A DNA stretch of 64,000 bases from Ptychodera flava. Taxonomy: Eukaryota; Hemichordata; Enteropneusta; Ptychoderidae. Where the stretch lies: assembly GCF_041260155.1 (NCBI RefSeq), contig NC_091933.1:35096293-35160292 (forward strand), written 5' to 3'. How positions within the stretch are numbered: position 1 is the stretch's first letter; every line of letters begins with the position of its first letter. Positions 22,925-34,870 of this stretch are shown one piece after another. Made by a program: the position numbers and the translations under genes. The notes below the pieces were generated by a model. The model was given only the letters and a program-made list of their open reading frames with translations. It had not been told where the DNA came from and searched no databases.

Positions 22925-23531
22925 TTACATGTCGGAGAAAATACTAAGTGACAGTATGGTGAAAATACAGGAGTTGTTTCTTACCTATTTGAATGGCTCA
23001 GATGTTGAATGGCAATTGGGAGAATGTTTGAATGTGTATTTATAGTGTGGCTGGGAGGGCGCTAGTGTTGGAATTTGAATAAAGACAATGGGAGTAGCTA
23101 GCTGTGAATATTTAGGCCGTCAGGTGTTAATGTCTTTAATTTGGAAATCCACAAGGATTCCAGCTTTTTTCGAAGCGGGTCGTCCATTTTATTGATTTTC
23201 ACAATGCCAACTATTGAAACGTCTTGGATTGTGTGTTGATCTGAATTGAAATGGAGCGCTACTGGCATGTTTGAGTTACGACGGATGGTGGACAGATGGT
23301 TATTGAATCTTAATCGAAATTCTGTTTTGGTCTCTCCTACGTACTGTTTTTTGCATTTATTACAGGTTATAAGATATATTATGTTTTTAGACTTGCATGT
23401 GATGTTTTGTGTAATAGTGTGAACTGTATTATTTGAGTGGCTATGGAAACTGGTGGCATTTGTCGAATGTTTACAGATGTTGCAGCCCCTGGTTGAGCCA
23501 CATTTGTAGAAACCTGCTGGTGCATCGGACT
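22925..23531 (-). pseudogene. Penelope GIY-YIG endonuclease fragment, inverted copy
   Basis: Reverse complement of the right arm. Read on the minus strand, it keeps one frame from GFYKCGSTRGCNICKHS through the GIY-YIG motif to LRKKLESLWISKLKTL and a stop after GLNIHS. It carries one extra G at each of the two places where the right arm is frameshifted. It lacks the RT, so it cannot act alone. Confidence 0.8.
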
Positions 23532-24917
23532 ACCCTCATACATTAAAGACACAACCCACTTCCTTCAACGTATTCAAAACCTTGGGCAAGTACCTAAAGG
23601 AAGTATTCTCGCCACCTTTGACGTCACTTCGCTCTACACCAACATTCCCATAGATGAGGTATTGCAGCATGCCAAAGAGTACTGGACAACAGGTTCCACC
23701 CACAAAAACAATAATCAGGTTCCTCAAACTCATTCTCCACAACAACAATTTCACTTTTAATAACTCACACTTTCTACAGGTGTTCGGCACAGCGATGGGC
23801 CAAAAGATGGCCCCTAGCTATGCTAATATTTTCATGGGCGAATTGGAACTTCAGATCTTACAAAAAGCGCCACAAACACCACTTGATTGGGCCAGATTCA
23901 TAGATGACATCAACTCCATCTGGGCACATGATAAATCCATAGTCAATGCATTCCATCAATTCATCAACACTATACACCCCACCATAAAATTTACCATGAC
24001 ACTCTCACAAACTTCCGTCCCTTTTCTTGATATCTCGCAACACTTGGATAAAGAGGGCAACATCGAAACAGATTTCTACAAAAAACCACAGACACGAATC
24101 AACATTTGGCATTTACGTCATCACACCCTAGGCACACAAAACTAGGCATACCCTATGGATTAGCCATCCGCATATGTAGAATATGCTCCAGGCATGACTG
24201 GAGGGACACCCGCTTAAAGGAATTGACAACATCATTAATCAAGCGGGGATACCCAGAAAGCTTGGTTATAGACCAAATAAATCGGGCCAAATCAATTCCT
24301 AGAAACACCCTCCTACAATACAAAATAAAACCACACCAAACACGTATTCCTTTTGTAGTTACATTTAACCCTCGGCACCCAAACATCAAACAGATCGTTC
24401 AAACTCACTTCAATATATTACAAAAATCACCCCGTTGTAAAAGTGCCATCGCTGAAACTCCAATCATAGCACACCGCCGTAGTAGAAACCCGCGAGATCT
24501 ATTAGTTCACAGTGAACTACAACAGTCCGATGCACCAGCAGGTTTCTACAAATGTGGCTCAACCAGGGCTGCAACATCTGTAAACATTCGACAAATGCCA
24601 CCAGTTTCCATAGCCACTCAAATAATACAGTTCACACTATTACACAAAACATCACATGCAAGTCCAAAAACATAATATATCTTATAACCTGTAATAAATG
24701 CAAAAAACAGTACGTAGGAGAGACCAAAACAGAATTTCGATTAAGATTCAATAACCATCTGTCCACCATCCGTCGTAACTCAAACATGCCAGTAGCGCTC
24801 CATTTCAATTCAGATCAACACACAATCCAAGACGTTTCAATAGTTGGCATTGTGAAAATCAATAAAATGGACGACCCGCTTCGAAAAAAGCTGAATCCTT
24901 GTGGATTTCCAAATTAA
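23532..24917 (+). pseudogene. Penelope RT and GIY-YIG endonuclease, broken ORF
   Basis: 5'-truncated: the ORF begins inside the RT, just before the motif with the first catalytic Asp. After the RT comes the thumb-like segment (LGIPYGLAIRICRICSRHDW, RGYPESLVIDQINRA), a Cys-containing linker (GFYKCGSTR, CNICKHS) and the GIY-YIG domain with CNKCKKQYVGET and RLRFNNH. Two of its frameshifts (near 24565 and 24890) are single-base losses; the inverted copy in the left arm retains those bases. Confidence 0.88.
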
Positions 24918-25184
24918 AGACATTAACACCTGACGGCCTAAATATTCACAGCTAGCTACTCCCATTGTCTTTATTCAAATTCCAACACTAGCGCCCTCCC
25001 AGCCACACTATAAATACACATTCAAACATTCTCCCAATTGCCATTCAACATCTGAGCCATTCAAATAGGTAAGAAACAACTCCTGTATTTTCACCATACT
25101 GTCACTTAGTATTTTCTCCGACATGTAACTTTTGTACGTTAAATATCACTGTGACTTACTCCGTGTTGAAACTTTTTGATCTGT

Positions 25185-25226
25185 AGCACCTGAGGAAGTC
25201 CTACTTTTAGGACGAAACGTTGTGCT
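25185..25226 (+). ncRNA. Hammerhead-ribozyme-like motif, right arm of Penelope-like element
   Basis: Order of parts: AGCAC (helix I 5'), CTGAGGA (catalytic core, CTGANGA), extra A, GTCC, loop, GGAC (helix II), GAAA, CGTT, then GTGCT (helix I 3'). Helices I and II pair perfectly. Predicted cleavage is after T25221. Helix III is minimal, as in the dimer-acting hammerheads known from Penelope-like elements. One extra A between the core and helix II departs from the textbook form and could lower activity. Confidence 0.7.
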
Positions 25227-25281
25227 GTTTTAATAAACTATTTGAACCAGAAGATTGGTACGTGTGTAATATCCTACAAAC

Positions 25282-25284
<3 letters not shown>

Positions 25285-25377
<93 letters not shown>

Positions 25378-25378
25378 A
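25285..25378. repeat. (TA)n microsatellite
   Basis: About 90 bp of TA with one TTA interruption, abutting the right end of the Penelope-like element. Confidence 0.97.
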
Positions 25379-25660
25379 ATTTATTGCTGTTAATGTCTGT
25401 TCGGTCCTCATTCACCTATATTAGGACAGTTTTGTAATACAGTGCATAAGTGTCGTATCAATCACTAACTCTCACACAGAGGACAGGTCTGAGTTGGGAT
25501 ATGTCTATACTACAGAGCAAAACGGAACCTTTCCTTTCAGCCCTTGTTCATACGAAATGCATACGCGTACTCATGGAATCTTCAACGGATACTGGTACTA
25601 TAGTTTTCAAGTTCTCAATTATTAACTCTGGTATCTGCCTGATTATGCATATGTACCCAC

Positions 25661-25821
25661 CGGCTTCTTGAATATCCGCGACAACATCCTCAGCAAGCTG
25701 TCCACGGTAGAAGGAGTCTATGCCTCCTGTAGCAATACGCCGTAAAGTTTGTGCATACTTTGGTCGAACCATTCTGTGTCTTGCTCTGTAAACCTCACCG
25801 GACTCGTTGATTAATAGATTT
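25661..25821 (-). CDS. GGT-A exon 4
   Basis: Acceptor TTTCCCCAG, donor G|GTGGGT; in phase 2, out phase 1. Encodes NLLINESGEVYR and the region ending FYRGQLAEDVVADIQEAG, which matches the GGT block around FYNGSL..IVKDIQAAGG in vertebrates. Confidence 0.88.
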
Positions 25822-25969
25822 CTGGGGAAAGCAAGTGATGAACAGAATAGATGACTGATGAATTGAAAAGTCAGACCTTTCATTTATCTATTCATACATA
25901 CACGGAAATCCACCAATCCGTCTACTATAGGGGCATGGAAGCATACATACGACTGCATACGTACAGGCA

Positions 25970-26032
25970 CATACATACATACATACATACATACATACAT
26001 ACATACATACATACATACATACATACATACAT
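25970..26032. repeat. (ACAT)n microsatellite in GGT-A intron 3
   Basis: About 15 perfect ACAT units, ending roughly 35 bp before the exon 3 donor. Confidence 0.97.
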
Positions 26033-26068
26033 TTCAGGAATTCAAACTGATAACAAATTATACTCAAC

Positions 26069-26258
26069 TTCAACGGTTGCAATTGTGCAATCTTGTCTTT
26101 CTTCTTCTCTATGGCATTTTTCAAGGCTGATCCAATCGTGATTCCCTCGGAAGCGAGTCTGATTGCAGGTTGAAATAAGTCTACCCAAGGCAGTTTACCA
26201 TAGCGTTGGTGAGCCAACCAGTAACCACTGATTTCACCTGGCACTGCGATACACAATC
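26069..26258 (-). CDS. GGT-A exon 3
   Basis: Acceptor CAAAGCAG, donor GTTGAG; in phase 1, out phase 2. Encodes LCIAVPGEISGYWLAHQRYG and LPWVDLFQPAIRLASEG, conserved GGT large-subunit blocks. The donor has T at +3, so the exon end is less certain than the others, but it is the phase-consistent choice. Confidence 0.88.
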
Positions 26259-26796
26259 CTGCTTTGGATGGATCAGGCATATAGTCAAAACTTTACAGCA
26301 AACTACAAAGCCATGTGTATGTTAAATTGCTATGAATTGCTGTTCTAAAAGAGTACCATAGCACACTAATTGCATTGATTACGGAAGCTCATGAACTGTG
26401 CGATGTTCCTTCAGTCCATCTTGAGACGTTTCTGCAGTTGACTAAACTTCAGTGTAATTGTGAAAACTTTCGAACGAATCAGTCGTATTCTTTTTATATT
26501 TAAAAGATGCACACTGCAAACCTGGCAACTTCGCTAGCCAATCTTCCGAATCTTTTACTTTTAACAGTCACAGTGTATAAATTCGCCACAAACAATTCTC
26601 CTTATTATCTCTGTAATTAAAACAAGTTCAGCTTTTAAAAAGAAATTTTGTGAACCACGTTTAAATTGAGGCAAAAGAACTTTTCAGTATCGAGGGACAA
26701 AAGTTTGGAATTCTTTTCCCACAGAAATGAAATTCGCAAAAAACGAAATGAGCTTCAAATTTCTACTGAAATGGTTTGTTACAAAAATATTCATTT

Positions 26797-28299
26797 GGCT
26801 GCGTTCACAAAAAAACTGTGGGGGAGGGCTGGAGGAATTCAGGGGGATTCCAAATTTTTTGGGGTAGTAGAGGGGGAACCTGAAAGTTTTTCTCTGCCTA
26901 TAGGGGAACTGAACATTTTTTGGTTCCCTTTTTTTACGATTCCATGGTTTCATAAGTAATTCAATGAAAATTTAATAACATTTTTTATGTCATCCAATTG
27001 TACTAATGTAAGTAATAGTTAAACAAGATCTAGAACCATTTCGTCATTACTTTTGACTCGAAAAAATCTAAAAATGTATGAATTTTCTTAAAACAAAAAT
27101 ACCAATAGGCCTAGTATCGAGGCAGAAGCTGCAACTGTTGATATTTTTTTCAATATTTTTGTGCAGTACATCACAACAGTTTCTTGCTGTCTCCCTACAC
27201 ATGCTACAGCATGCTGAAACACACAGTATTCAGTTTGGCGACTAAAACACGTATTTATGAATATTGGATGATAACTGAATTAGATTCCGTACTGAAAGTC
27301 ATTTGTCAATGATACAAATGCGGGGTACATATTCACAGGCTGTGTTGGCAAGCTGAATACGGGACAGTTCAACAGCCTGTAGGAAGTACAACAAGAATGT
27401 AGTTGTATAACCTGAACAAAAATATTGTCAAAATTATCAAAGATAATACAGCTACTGTCTTACTGGTGCTTACGGGCAGTGTCACTGTCATTGCCTATCG
27501 GCAGTGACAGAGATAGCTCTGACTATGAAGTACTGAGTTCGGGTCATGTGTCGCTCATGACAGTAAAGTATGCTTGTACACAAGATCAGGCCGTAAAGCA
27601 ACACATGGAAAAGCAGAAGATAGGGGTCACCATGCTTGATTTTCAAAATTTTCACTGTCTCATCGTAAAATAACACAGAAGTAAAACTTTGAATAGTAAA
27701 AGCTCTAATTTAAATTTTAAAATGTAGGACTAAATGGAATTATTTTATTTTCTACAAATTTACCATTACTACACCAAAAATTTCATAGATTAAAACGTTT
27801 CTTTGATGGAATATTTTAACCAAGTTCCTGTATTGTAAATTTTGTAAAAATTATAATTAGCATAAAATGTAGCCCGGAATTCACAATCTGCATACTCATT
27901 ATCGTCATTTTGTGTGTTCTTCAGCAGGTCCCATTGGCCTGGCCGGATCGAGTTGGATTAACTCAAGTCGGCTTTGACCGACAAATTAAAAAGTCCACTG
28001 ATATGTATAAAAATGAATCAATTTAATTTAAGAATTTGCTTTAGGAATGTGGCTCTACAAACTGCTAATAACAGGTAGTGCTGAATATCTACCGGTAGAA
28101 CTGCTCAATACATGTATATTTTTCCTTGCGTGCATCCCTAATAAATATGTGGCTATATGATAATTGTGGGGGGGAGCGGGGGCTTGAAAATGTTTGAGGA
28201 TATTGACGGGGGTCTGAAAAAGATAAGATTTCAATCGTGATTCCTCCAGCCCCCCCCCCCCACCCCACCCCACTTCAATCTTTATGTGTGAACGCAGCC
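26797..28299. mobile_element. TIR element in GGT-A intron 2
   Basis: Ends GGCTGCGTTCACA (26797-26809) and its exact complement (28287-28299), with G-rich subterminal repeats (GGGCTGGAGGAAT) on both sides. Flanks are TTT on the left and TTA on the right, so a 3-bp duplication is possible but not exact. GGCTGCGTTCACA ends are common in Harbinger/ISL2EU-type MITEs; that assignment is inference. No transposase is visible in the 1.5 kb. A related left end occurs at about 52087-52460. Confidence 0.6.
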
Positions 28300-28359
28300 T
28301 TATCATGTTTTATGAGTAAAACCTGATGGCAAACTTGACGGGAACTAAGGAGAGCTTAC

Positions 28360-28586
28360 CATTACTTGGGGAGCAGTAACTGTTGCCTACAGAAAAATTC
28401 CGTTCCAGGACTGAGGCAGGTGCTGCAACGCGAGCGTCGATTGCATCAATTACACCTTTCTCTTTGTTATATACCACCATAAAATGTCCGCCACCAACAC
28501 CAACGCTGTGGGTATTCACAACTCCAGTACACAACATAGCCGCTATCGCAGCGTCCACAGCATTTCCACCTTGTTGAAGAATCGCC
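28360..28586 (-). CDS. GGT-A exon 2 (large subunit N-terminal motif)
   Basis: Acceptor CACCACAG, donor G|GTAAGC; in phase 2, out phase 1. Encodes AILQQGGNAVDAAIAA and HSVGVGGGHF, the classic GGT signatures. It also encodes AIDARVAAP, whose arginine corresponds to human GGT1 Arg107, a substrate carboxylate ligand. Confidence 0.92.
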
Positions 28587-29345
28587 CTGTGGTGTGTACA
28601 TAAGTACGAACTCTGATAGTCTTTTATTGCAAAATTTCCAACCCCATGGATGACGGTCATCAACCTCCAATATCCAACCCATTAACCTATGGTCTGTTCA
28701 GGTGTAAATCTCCCCGCCAGATGTAGATACTATACTTCACCCGGGAGTGTCAGGGTTCAACGAGTTATTTTGCCTTACTCCTTCTCGGTATATCTAATCT
28801 AATTTATAACACTCCTCATGCTCATTCCGTGTCGCAATTCGCCAGAATACGTCACGTGAAGAGAAAATAGATACGTCTAGTCCCCACTGAATCTACAAAA
28901 ATGACGTCAAAGGGTATTTTTTGAAAAGCTATTTCCCTAGGGAAATAGTTTTGCCCAAATTTGGAAAAGTGACCGGTCACGTGACCGTAGTGTCGTCTGC
29001 AGCTTTCAAACAATGGCGGGCGAGCAGAACGTGATGTGCGCCCGGGATGAGCGGACACGACGAGCCGCTCTCTAAAACAGATAGATTTTCCGTTCCAACA
29101 GCGTAGGATCTTGAGTAGCTCATCGACAAAAAAGATTCAAGTGCAACCAAGGATTTTGCAAGGTATACTTAGAATATTTTTGGAAGAAAGTGGCACCATA
29201 CTGTAACCGCTGTGGAAATATTGCCAAGTAAACTTGTCGCAATGGATTGTTGCGGTGCAAAATATCAAAACACATTAAAAACTATAACATAATACAACAT
29301 GAGCGTGTGGTGTGTTATAAAACACCTATAACCTGGTCTTTATTC

Positions 29346-29490
29346 GGGCTATAGCGCCCGTTTATTACCCCTCGTGGCCGTGTGTTACCAGAAACACATC
29401 GCTATACCCCTCGGCCTAAGGCCTCTGGAAATAGCGATATGTTTCTTGTAACACACGGACCCTCGGGGTAATAAACAGGCGCTATAGCCC
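29346..29490. repeat. Fold-back palindrome in GGT-A intron 1
   Basis: GGGCTATAGCGCC at 29346 pairs with GGCGCTATAGCCC ending at 29490, with arms of about 72 bp meeting at CTCGGCCTAAGGCC. The style (GC-rich centre, long imperfect arms) matches the palindromes at 5.3 and 21.5 kb, though the sequences differ. Confidence 0.75.
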
Positions 29491-29919
29491 TCATGAGTAA
29501 GTAATAGTCGCGCCAGCGGCTTACTGACTACGCATGCGCTTATTCATAATATACTATGCGACTAACCGGAAGTGTACCCTACCTTTACGGGCGCCGCCAT
29601 GTTTTTTTGAGTACTCGTAAATAAACAAATACAAAACGTGCAAATTATTATTTTATAACATGCCATTTATAAAATATATCTTTTGTTAGCCAGTAAGTGT
29701 TATTATCCACCTTGTCGCTGATACAAAATATCGTTAATATCACGCATAAAAAGTAGAAAATGGGAGAAAACTGCCGTGCATATGAACGGGGGCATACGCA
29801 AAGAATGCTGGGATTGAATTTTAGAAAAGCGCCCCCTATGTCAATTAGTAGATTAAAATTGCCAGTTTTTTGACGGAACGCTCTAGTTTTCAGCTTGCAA
29901 GTGGAAGGTGGGCAGTGCG

Positions 29920-29939
29920 GTTACCATTGCAATGGTAAC
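29920..29939. promoter_or_regulatory. Perfect 20-bp palindrome with X-box-like half sites
   Basis: GTTACCATTGCAATGGTAAC. The half sites GTTACC/GGTAAC resemble RFX sites but with an 8-bp spacer, so binding is doubtful. Confidence 0.3.
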
Positions 29940-30284
29940 GATGGCATATACGTCTCTTGTTTAACACAATAGGCTGTTATCATGGTAAAAATTGCCAATT
30001 TTTGTCCAACATTTTTACAAATTACAGAAAATCTATTCCTGCACTGCTGCAGGGTTTGACGTCGTGTAAGCTTACGTCAGTGTACGTACGTGAACTGTTT
30101 TCATCAGAGGGAAAGTGGGCATAGTTGTCATATAAACGTATAGAAGTAACAATTAATTACATTTTATCGTGAATCAATACAAATAACACCGCCAATCTTA
30201 ACCCCTGGCGCGACACCAAGGGCCGAGCCCTATATAATATTAGGTGTTTAATAATGTTCATCTGAAAGTTGAAAACTTAAACGG

Positions 30285-30285
<1 letters not shown>

Positions 30286-30348
<63 letters not shown>
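30286..30348. repeat. (TA)n microsatellite
   Basis: About 60 bp of TA in intron 1 of GGT-A. The 65 bp that follow (to about 30410) recur imperfectly at about 31910-31975, next to the GA repeat. Confidence 0.95.
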
Positions 30349-30352
<4 letters not shown>

Positions 30353-31982
30353 CACAAAATTACTTCAAGTACAAAGTAATGGTATCTGTTACTTAAGTTT
30401 CATGCATCCCGCAATCTTTAGACAGATGTTTCAAAGCAGCTAATTGTTCACTCGTTAAGTCAAGGCTGCTTTTATGCAAAGTTGGGCGGCTCGACGAAAA
30501 ACATGAGTATATGATGACGTCAAACATAAAAATTCCTTGGGATTATATATTTATCACATGAACAGTCTTTTTATATTTCTTTGATGTGGATGGATCAAAA
30601 TTATTGTAACAAAGTGCATGATTTTTATCGCGACTTTGTGTTTTATTTATGCGGATTACTTTCATTTAATGAGTAAAGCGGCCCGTCACCCAGGAGATTT
30701 GCAAATGTTTACAGGTATACTTTCATTCATAAATCCGATTAAGCCTACATTTTGACGCATCGAATGGTATCTCCACCAATTAGACATACGGATTCGATCA
30801 CGTGCGCGTGTCAATCACTGTCTCGCGCTGGACCGATGCCAAGGCATGTCTGCCATCGGTGGATATAGCTTTCACCTCGCTATCGACTGATAACAATAGT
30901 ATTTTGAGTATTTACAATTATATTTATGAAGTTAATGCAATGACACGATCGAAACAGTAGTAATCATCCTTAGAGATGCTGTGGCTTTTAAAATATCACA
31001 AGTTTACGACCTTGGCGAGCCCGAAAGATTCAGATCAATGACACACAGAGTGTAAGCTTATACGCTTGTAGTGGGCTCTGCCGTTACCGGTATTCGCAGG
31101 TGTCCATCTCGATCGTCAATGTTTTCGTCTTACGGACTTTGATGTTTGCCGTGACACATATATCGCCCGCAGGTACATCCCAATTTTGTTACTTGATGGG
31201 AACTCTGTTCTGTTGTGAGTGTTGTCCGAGTCAACTTTCGAAATACATCGGATTTTACAGAGTATTTTTACAGAGGATTTTAGAGTAAAGGCTACAGGTC
31301 GACAGCTTATGTCTTCACTACAACCTTACGCTGCAGGTTTGATTCGGATCGAGCAATAACGGAATAATTTGTGTGATGAAGAAAATTTATCGTTGTTTGT
31401 CGAATGACTTTATGCTTGAGCCTTCTATGTCGCTTTCCCGAAGATTATACGGTTTTCATTTATTAAGTTGAACTTTCGTTGAGGTGTATCTTTCGGGTTT
31501 ATCGCCAACCGGGATTACCAGGTACGACGTCGCTTGGCGATCACCAGGTACGACGACGTCCACATTGAGCCTTACGACTGAAGCCGTGACGTTAATGAGC
31601 CATTAAAACGATCGACGGTATCCTCATTCGATTCTTGGGAATAGCTAAAGCTTTAGCGACTCGAAATTTCATTGGGCATGCCTTCTATGTTTCCATATTT
31701 GGATTTATCGGGGTCAATTTTTTATCAAAATGCCAGGCGAGCACGGCATCGATCACGACAGATCGGTCTGTGTCGCGACGTGCACGTACGAAGAGTACCA
31801 TTGCAGGAAAAAAGTTCCAGTTGATGACGTACAACAGGAGTAATATGGATTTCTTATCTGTGCTGCTGTACGTCACACAGGTGGAGATACGGGCCATTTC
31901 ATGTGATAAATATATGTATAACAACACAAATAAACTCAAGTACGAAGTAATGATATATGTTACTTAAGTTTAATGCATCCTC

Positions 31983-31986
<4 letters not shown>

Positions 31987-32036
<50 letters not shown>
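31987..32036. repeat. (GA)n microsatellite
   Basis: About 24 AG units in intron 1 of GGT-A. Confidence 0.97.
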
Positions 32037-32657
32037 ACAAAAACTTGCCCTGTCAATATCGAGAAGGGGGTAACGGAATTTTATCATCCTCACCAATTTC
32101 GACATAGGTGCAAGACGATTCTGCCAGCCCATTCCTGGCCACTATATTAGAGCCTTCCTTTAGAAACTGCAGCTTCAAATAATGTACTAATGTGAAACAT
32201 TACGCTCATTTCTTCTGTGTACAACCCTTACCAACGGTTTATAATGGTTTATTCCAGGCAACCTTGTTTCCCAAAAGAACTGTAGCTGTAATGGCGGTTA
32301 TACGTGGAGGAAAACACAATTATGTGACTAGCAAAAGAGATTTGCAAAGAAATTATATAAGTAAAGCATTGTATTGGGGGAGTTCGCTATACCCATCACA
32401 TGCCTAAACCATCTACAGTAATAACTTCTTTGCATAAATTCTGAATTTATGTAATTATTCTATGATCACAGAAATATGATTTTTGTTTTTCAACACTGTT
32501 CATATTCATAAATTATAAATTTATCAATAATATGAGTAATTACATTTTTATTATGACCAATTTATGACCAATTCATGACTAATTATCAAATTTATGATTC
32601 ATCATCAAATGGTTTGAACACCCAGGCACTGAAGAATGATTTAACGTTTTTACTTAC

Positions 32658-32860
32658 TTTCCGACTTGAGAACATGTTTTGTGGTCTGCTACTACAACTG
32701 CGTGTGTGAAGACGAATCCCTCGGCGGTCAGCGATGGATTGATGCAGGGACTGTTATGTGAGTCCACGTTTACAAAGTCACGGGCACACTTTAATGTCGC
32801 ACAAATTGCTGTCATTACGACGAAAGTCGCAAAGAGTGTTGAGCCCGGAACATAAGACAT
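32658..32860 (-). CDS. GGT-A exon 1 (start, membrane anchor)
   Basis: Starts at the ATG ending at 32860. A hydrophobic run (LFATFVVMTAICATL) is followed by a Cys-containing stretch and then THAVVVADHKTCSQVGK, which matches the start of the GGT large subunit (the alignment block ending in CSEIGR in vertebrates). The donor is AA|GTAAGT, leaving phase 2. The start is chosen because no in-frame ATG upstream continues the frame. The 5' UTR extent is unknown. Confidence 0.75.
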
Positions 32861-33189
32861 CGTCTACAGACATGAGTAGATATTGGTAACTAGCCAAAGT
32901 CAAATTATGTGCAATTTCCTTTTAAATATAAATTGACTATGACAATGAGGGAGGTTATGATGGTATTGCTGAACACTAATGTATCGGGCACGGCAAGGTT
33001 GGTATTCAAATTTTCTTTATAAAGCGAATGTGACAGTGAGGGAGTTTACGATGGTATTGTCAGCTAATACGATTAATCTAAGATACAACTTGTAATTTTA
33101 AAAACAGAGATATCAGATATTATATCAGTGTTCGCGGTCGAAATTCTGACAATGCGTTTCACATACGCAAAGGCTAAGCAAACATGTGT

Positions 33190-33565
33190 ATCGTCATCAT
33201 CTGAAGGCGTAACGGCCACTTCCACATTAAATCGTGAGCCAAAATGTTGTAATTAATTTTGTTGACACTTGTAATAAATGATCACGATGACGAGGATATT
33301 TTATATAGCAACATGAAATTTTGATGTACCGGTATTCATACTGATTCAGAGAAACAAATTTGAATGAAAAATAAAAATACGAAACTTATCAAAATCACAC
33401 ATACACTGACAGCGTGAAACTTGGTATTCAGGTACTGTAACCATGAAGGTAACGTTTCTCGCTCTATAATCATAAAACATGTGCCTCTAGAATTTAACGG
33501 GATTTCTCTTTGCACGCGAGGTGAAAATTTCCCTTGCCCTTGCTTGTTGATACAAATGTACTTCC
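33190..33565 (+). repeat. Repeat arm, inverted relative to 43000-43400
   Basis: Matches the reverse complement of about 43000-43400. Shared phrases include GTAATTAATTTTGTTG and its complement, and CCGGTATTCA. It precedes the direct duplication by about 300 bp here, but abuts it directly in the second copy. Confidence 0.8.
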
Positions 33566-33772
33566 TTCAAATACGGTATTTCAAAGTTCAGATGTGGACA
33601 ACAATGATGATATTGGAATTTCACCTAAAGGTTTCATTTCACTTTTTATTGTAGTCCACAGGTAACTGTTAAACATTTTCCCTCACAAAACTTGCTATAT
33701 CTCTAATATGTAAGTAATAGGAATAGTTCATTGCCCTCAGTAAGCTCGATTTACAGGGATACAAGCATCATA

Positions 33773-33786
33773 GTTGCCATGGCAAG
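33773..33786. promoter_or_regulatory. X-box-like palindrome
   Basis: GTTGCCATGGCAAG, close to the RFX consensus with a 2-bp spacer, about 0.9 kb upstream of the GGT-A start. Single site, no other support. Confidence 0.25.
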
Positions 33787-34064
33787 ATGCTCATGTGACA
33801 GATAATTATACTTTTATCAAGATTTACAGTTAAATGATGTCAGAGAAAGGAAAGAAGATGCCGTCACTAACAAGGCTGTGTAGTAACATAAGATTGTATA
33901 AATCCTGAACACTTTGACATTTATCGTCATCTTTTGTGTTCTTACATTTTGCCACAATGTCACCAAATCACCCAGCAACAAATTTAGCCCTTAACATCCC
34001 TCGGCAAAATCCCCACCAAAGCGAATGCAACATTCTGTCAATAAGTAAATCTTTAAGGCTAAAA

Positions 34065-34870
34065 TACGGCGGTTTCAATCCGGTTCGTACTCACAACGTA
34101 CGGCACCCAGTGGCCTAGTGGAGAAGCCACAGACAAAACCGCTCGACCCAATCCCCAATCTCAAAAACATTGGTTCAATACTCGAACTAAGTTGTTACAT
34201 TTTTCTGACTGCGACCTTTCCACACGCTGTAGAGTTCGTAAAGCACTCACACTCGTACGCTCACTATCACACATCACAAATAAACTGTATCGAAGCGAAG
34301 CAATGAATACATCCCTTAAACTTGGCTAAAGTCAGCCCCAGCGACAATTCTGTCCACCAGCGGAGCAATTCTGTCCACCATCGGAGCTAAAAAATACATG
34401 TACAGAAATACCGAATACACGTCACAACTTAAGTTAAATCACATGTCTGATCCAAATGACGTACATATTCATCAAGTTCAAACAAAATAAATTAAATAAT
34501 CGAACGACCGCATTGTGAACGGCCAAACAATTATGACATGTTGCAAGTTTGTGAAACCCTGTCGTTTGGACGTACTTAAAAAAGGAAAATGATATTTCAG
34601 CAGTAAGCCTAACAGTCAATATGTCTATTCGAACTTAATATATATCATTTGGCCGCGAAAGGTCACGGATTATTTCCTTCCATAATCCCAATGAATTTTT
34701 ATTTCAATATATAAACAATTGCACTCCATCTTTATCTGTACAAACACATTCATACCTTTAGTGACACTTCGCACATATTTTAGGATAAATGCTATTTTTA
34801 TGAAAAGTTACAAGGATGAAATACTCGGTGCCGTACGTTGTGAGTTCGAACCCGATTGAAATCAACGTAT
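34065..34870. mobile_element. Element with tRNA-like inverted ends
   Basis: About 47 bp at 34065-34111 recurs inverted at 34823-34870 (ACAACGTACGGCACC and complement). The ends contain a box B-like GAGTTCGAACCC, and on the left a box A-like stretch further in. The second duplication copy has it at about 43632-44439. Confidence 0.55.

Larger units (their letters stand above)
22769..25285 (+). mobile_element. Penelope-like element with inverted arms, in GGT-A intron 4
   Basis: Arms of 763 and 762 bp (22769-23531 and 24524-25285) are near-perfect inverted repeats around a unique 1 kb core. The core is on the plus strand and carries Penelope RT blocks: SYIKDTTHFL, FDVTSLYTNIP, FGTAMGQKMAPSYANIFMG, ARFIDDIN (DD at 23903-23908), SVPFLDI and FYKKP. 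The right arm continues into the GIY-YIG endonuclease (IIYLITCNKCKKQYVGET) and the 3' UTR. The left arm is the same 3' part in reverse, so the structure is two copies joined head to head, one truncated within the endonuclease region. Frameshifts near 23700, 24118, 24565 and 24890 break the plus-strand ORF. Confidence 0.9.

Noticed and set aside
25970..26032. CRISPR-like regular repeat
   Set aside because: A simple ACAT microsatellite with no spacers, in a eukaryotic intron.
31635..31967. 110-codon plus-strand frame inside GGT-A intron 1
   Set aside because: No family resemblance, also open on the other strand, and part of it overlaps a repeat shared with 30.34-30.41 kb.
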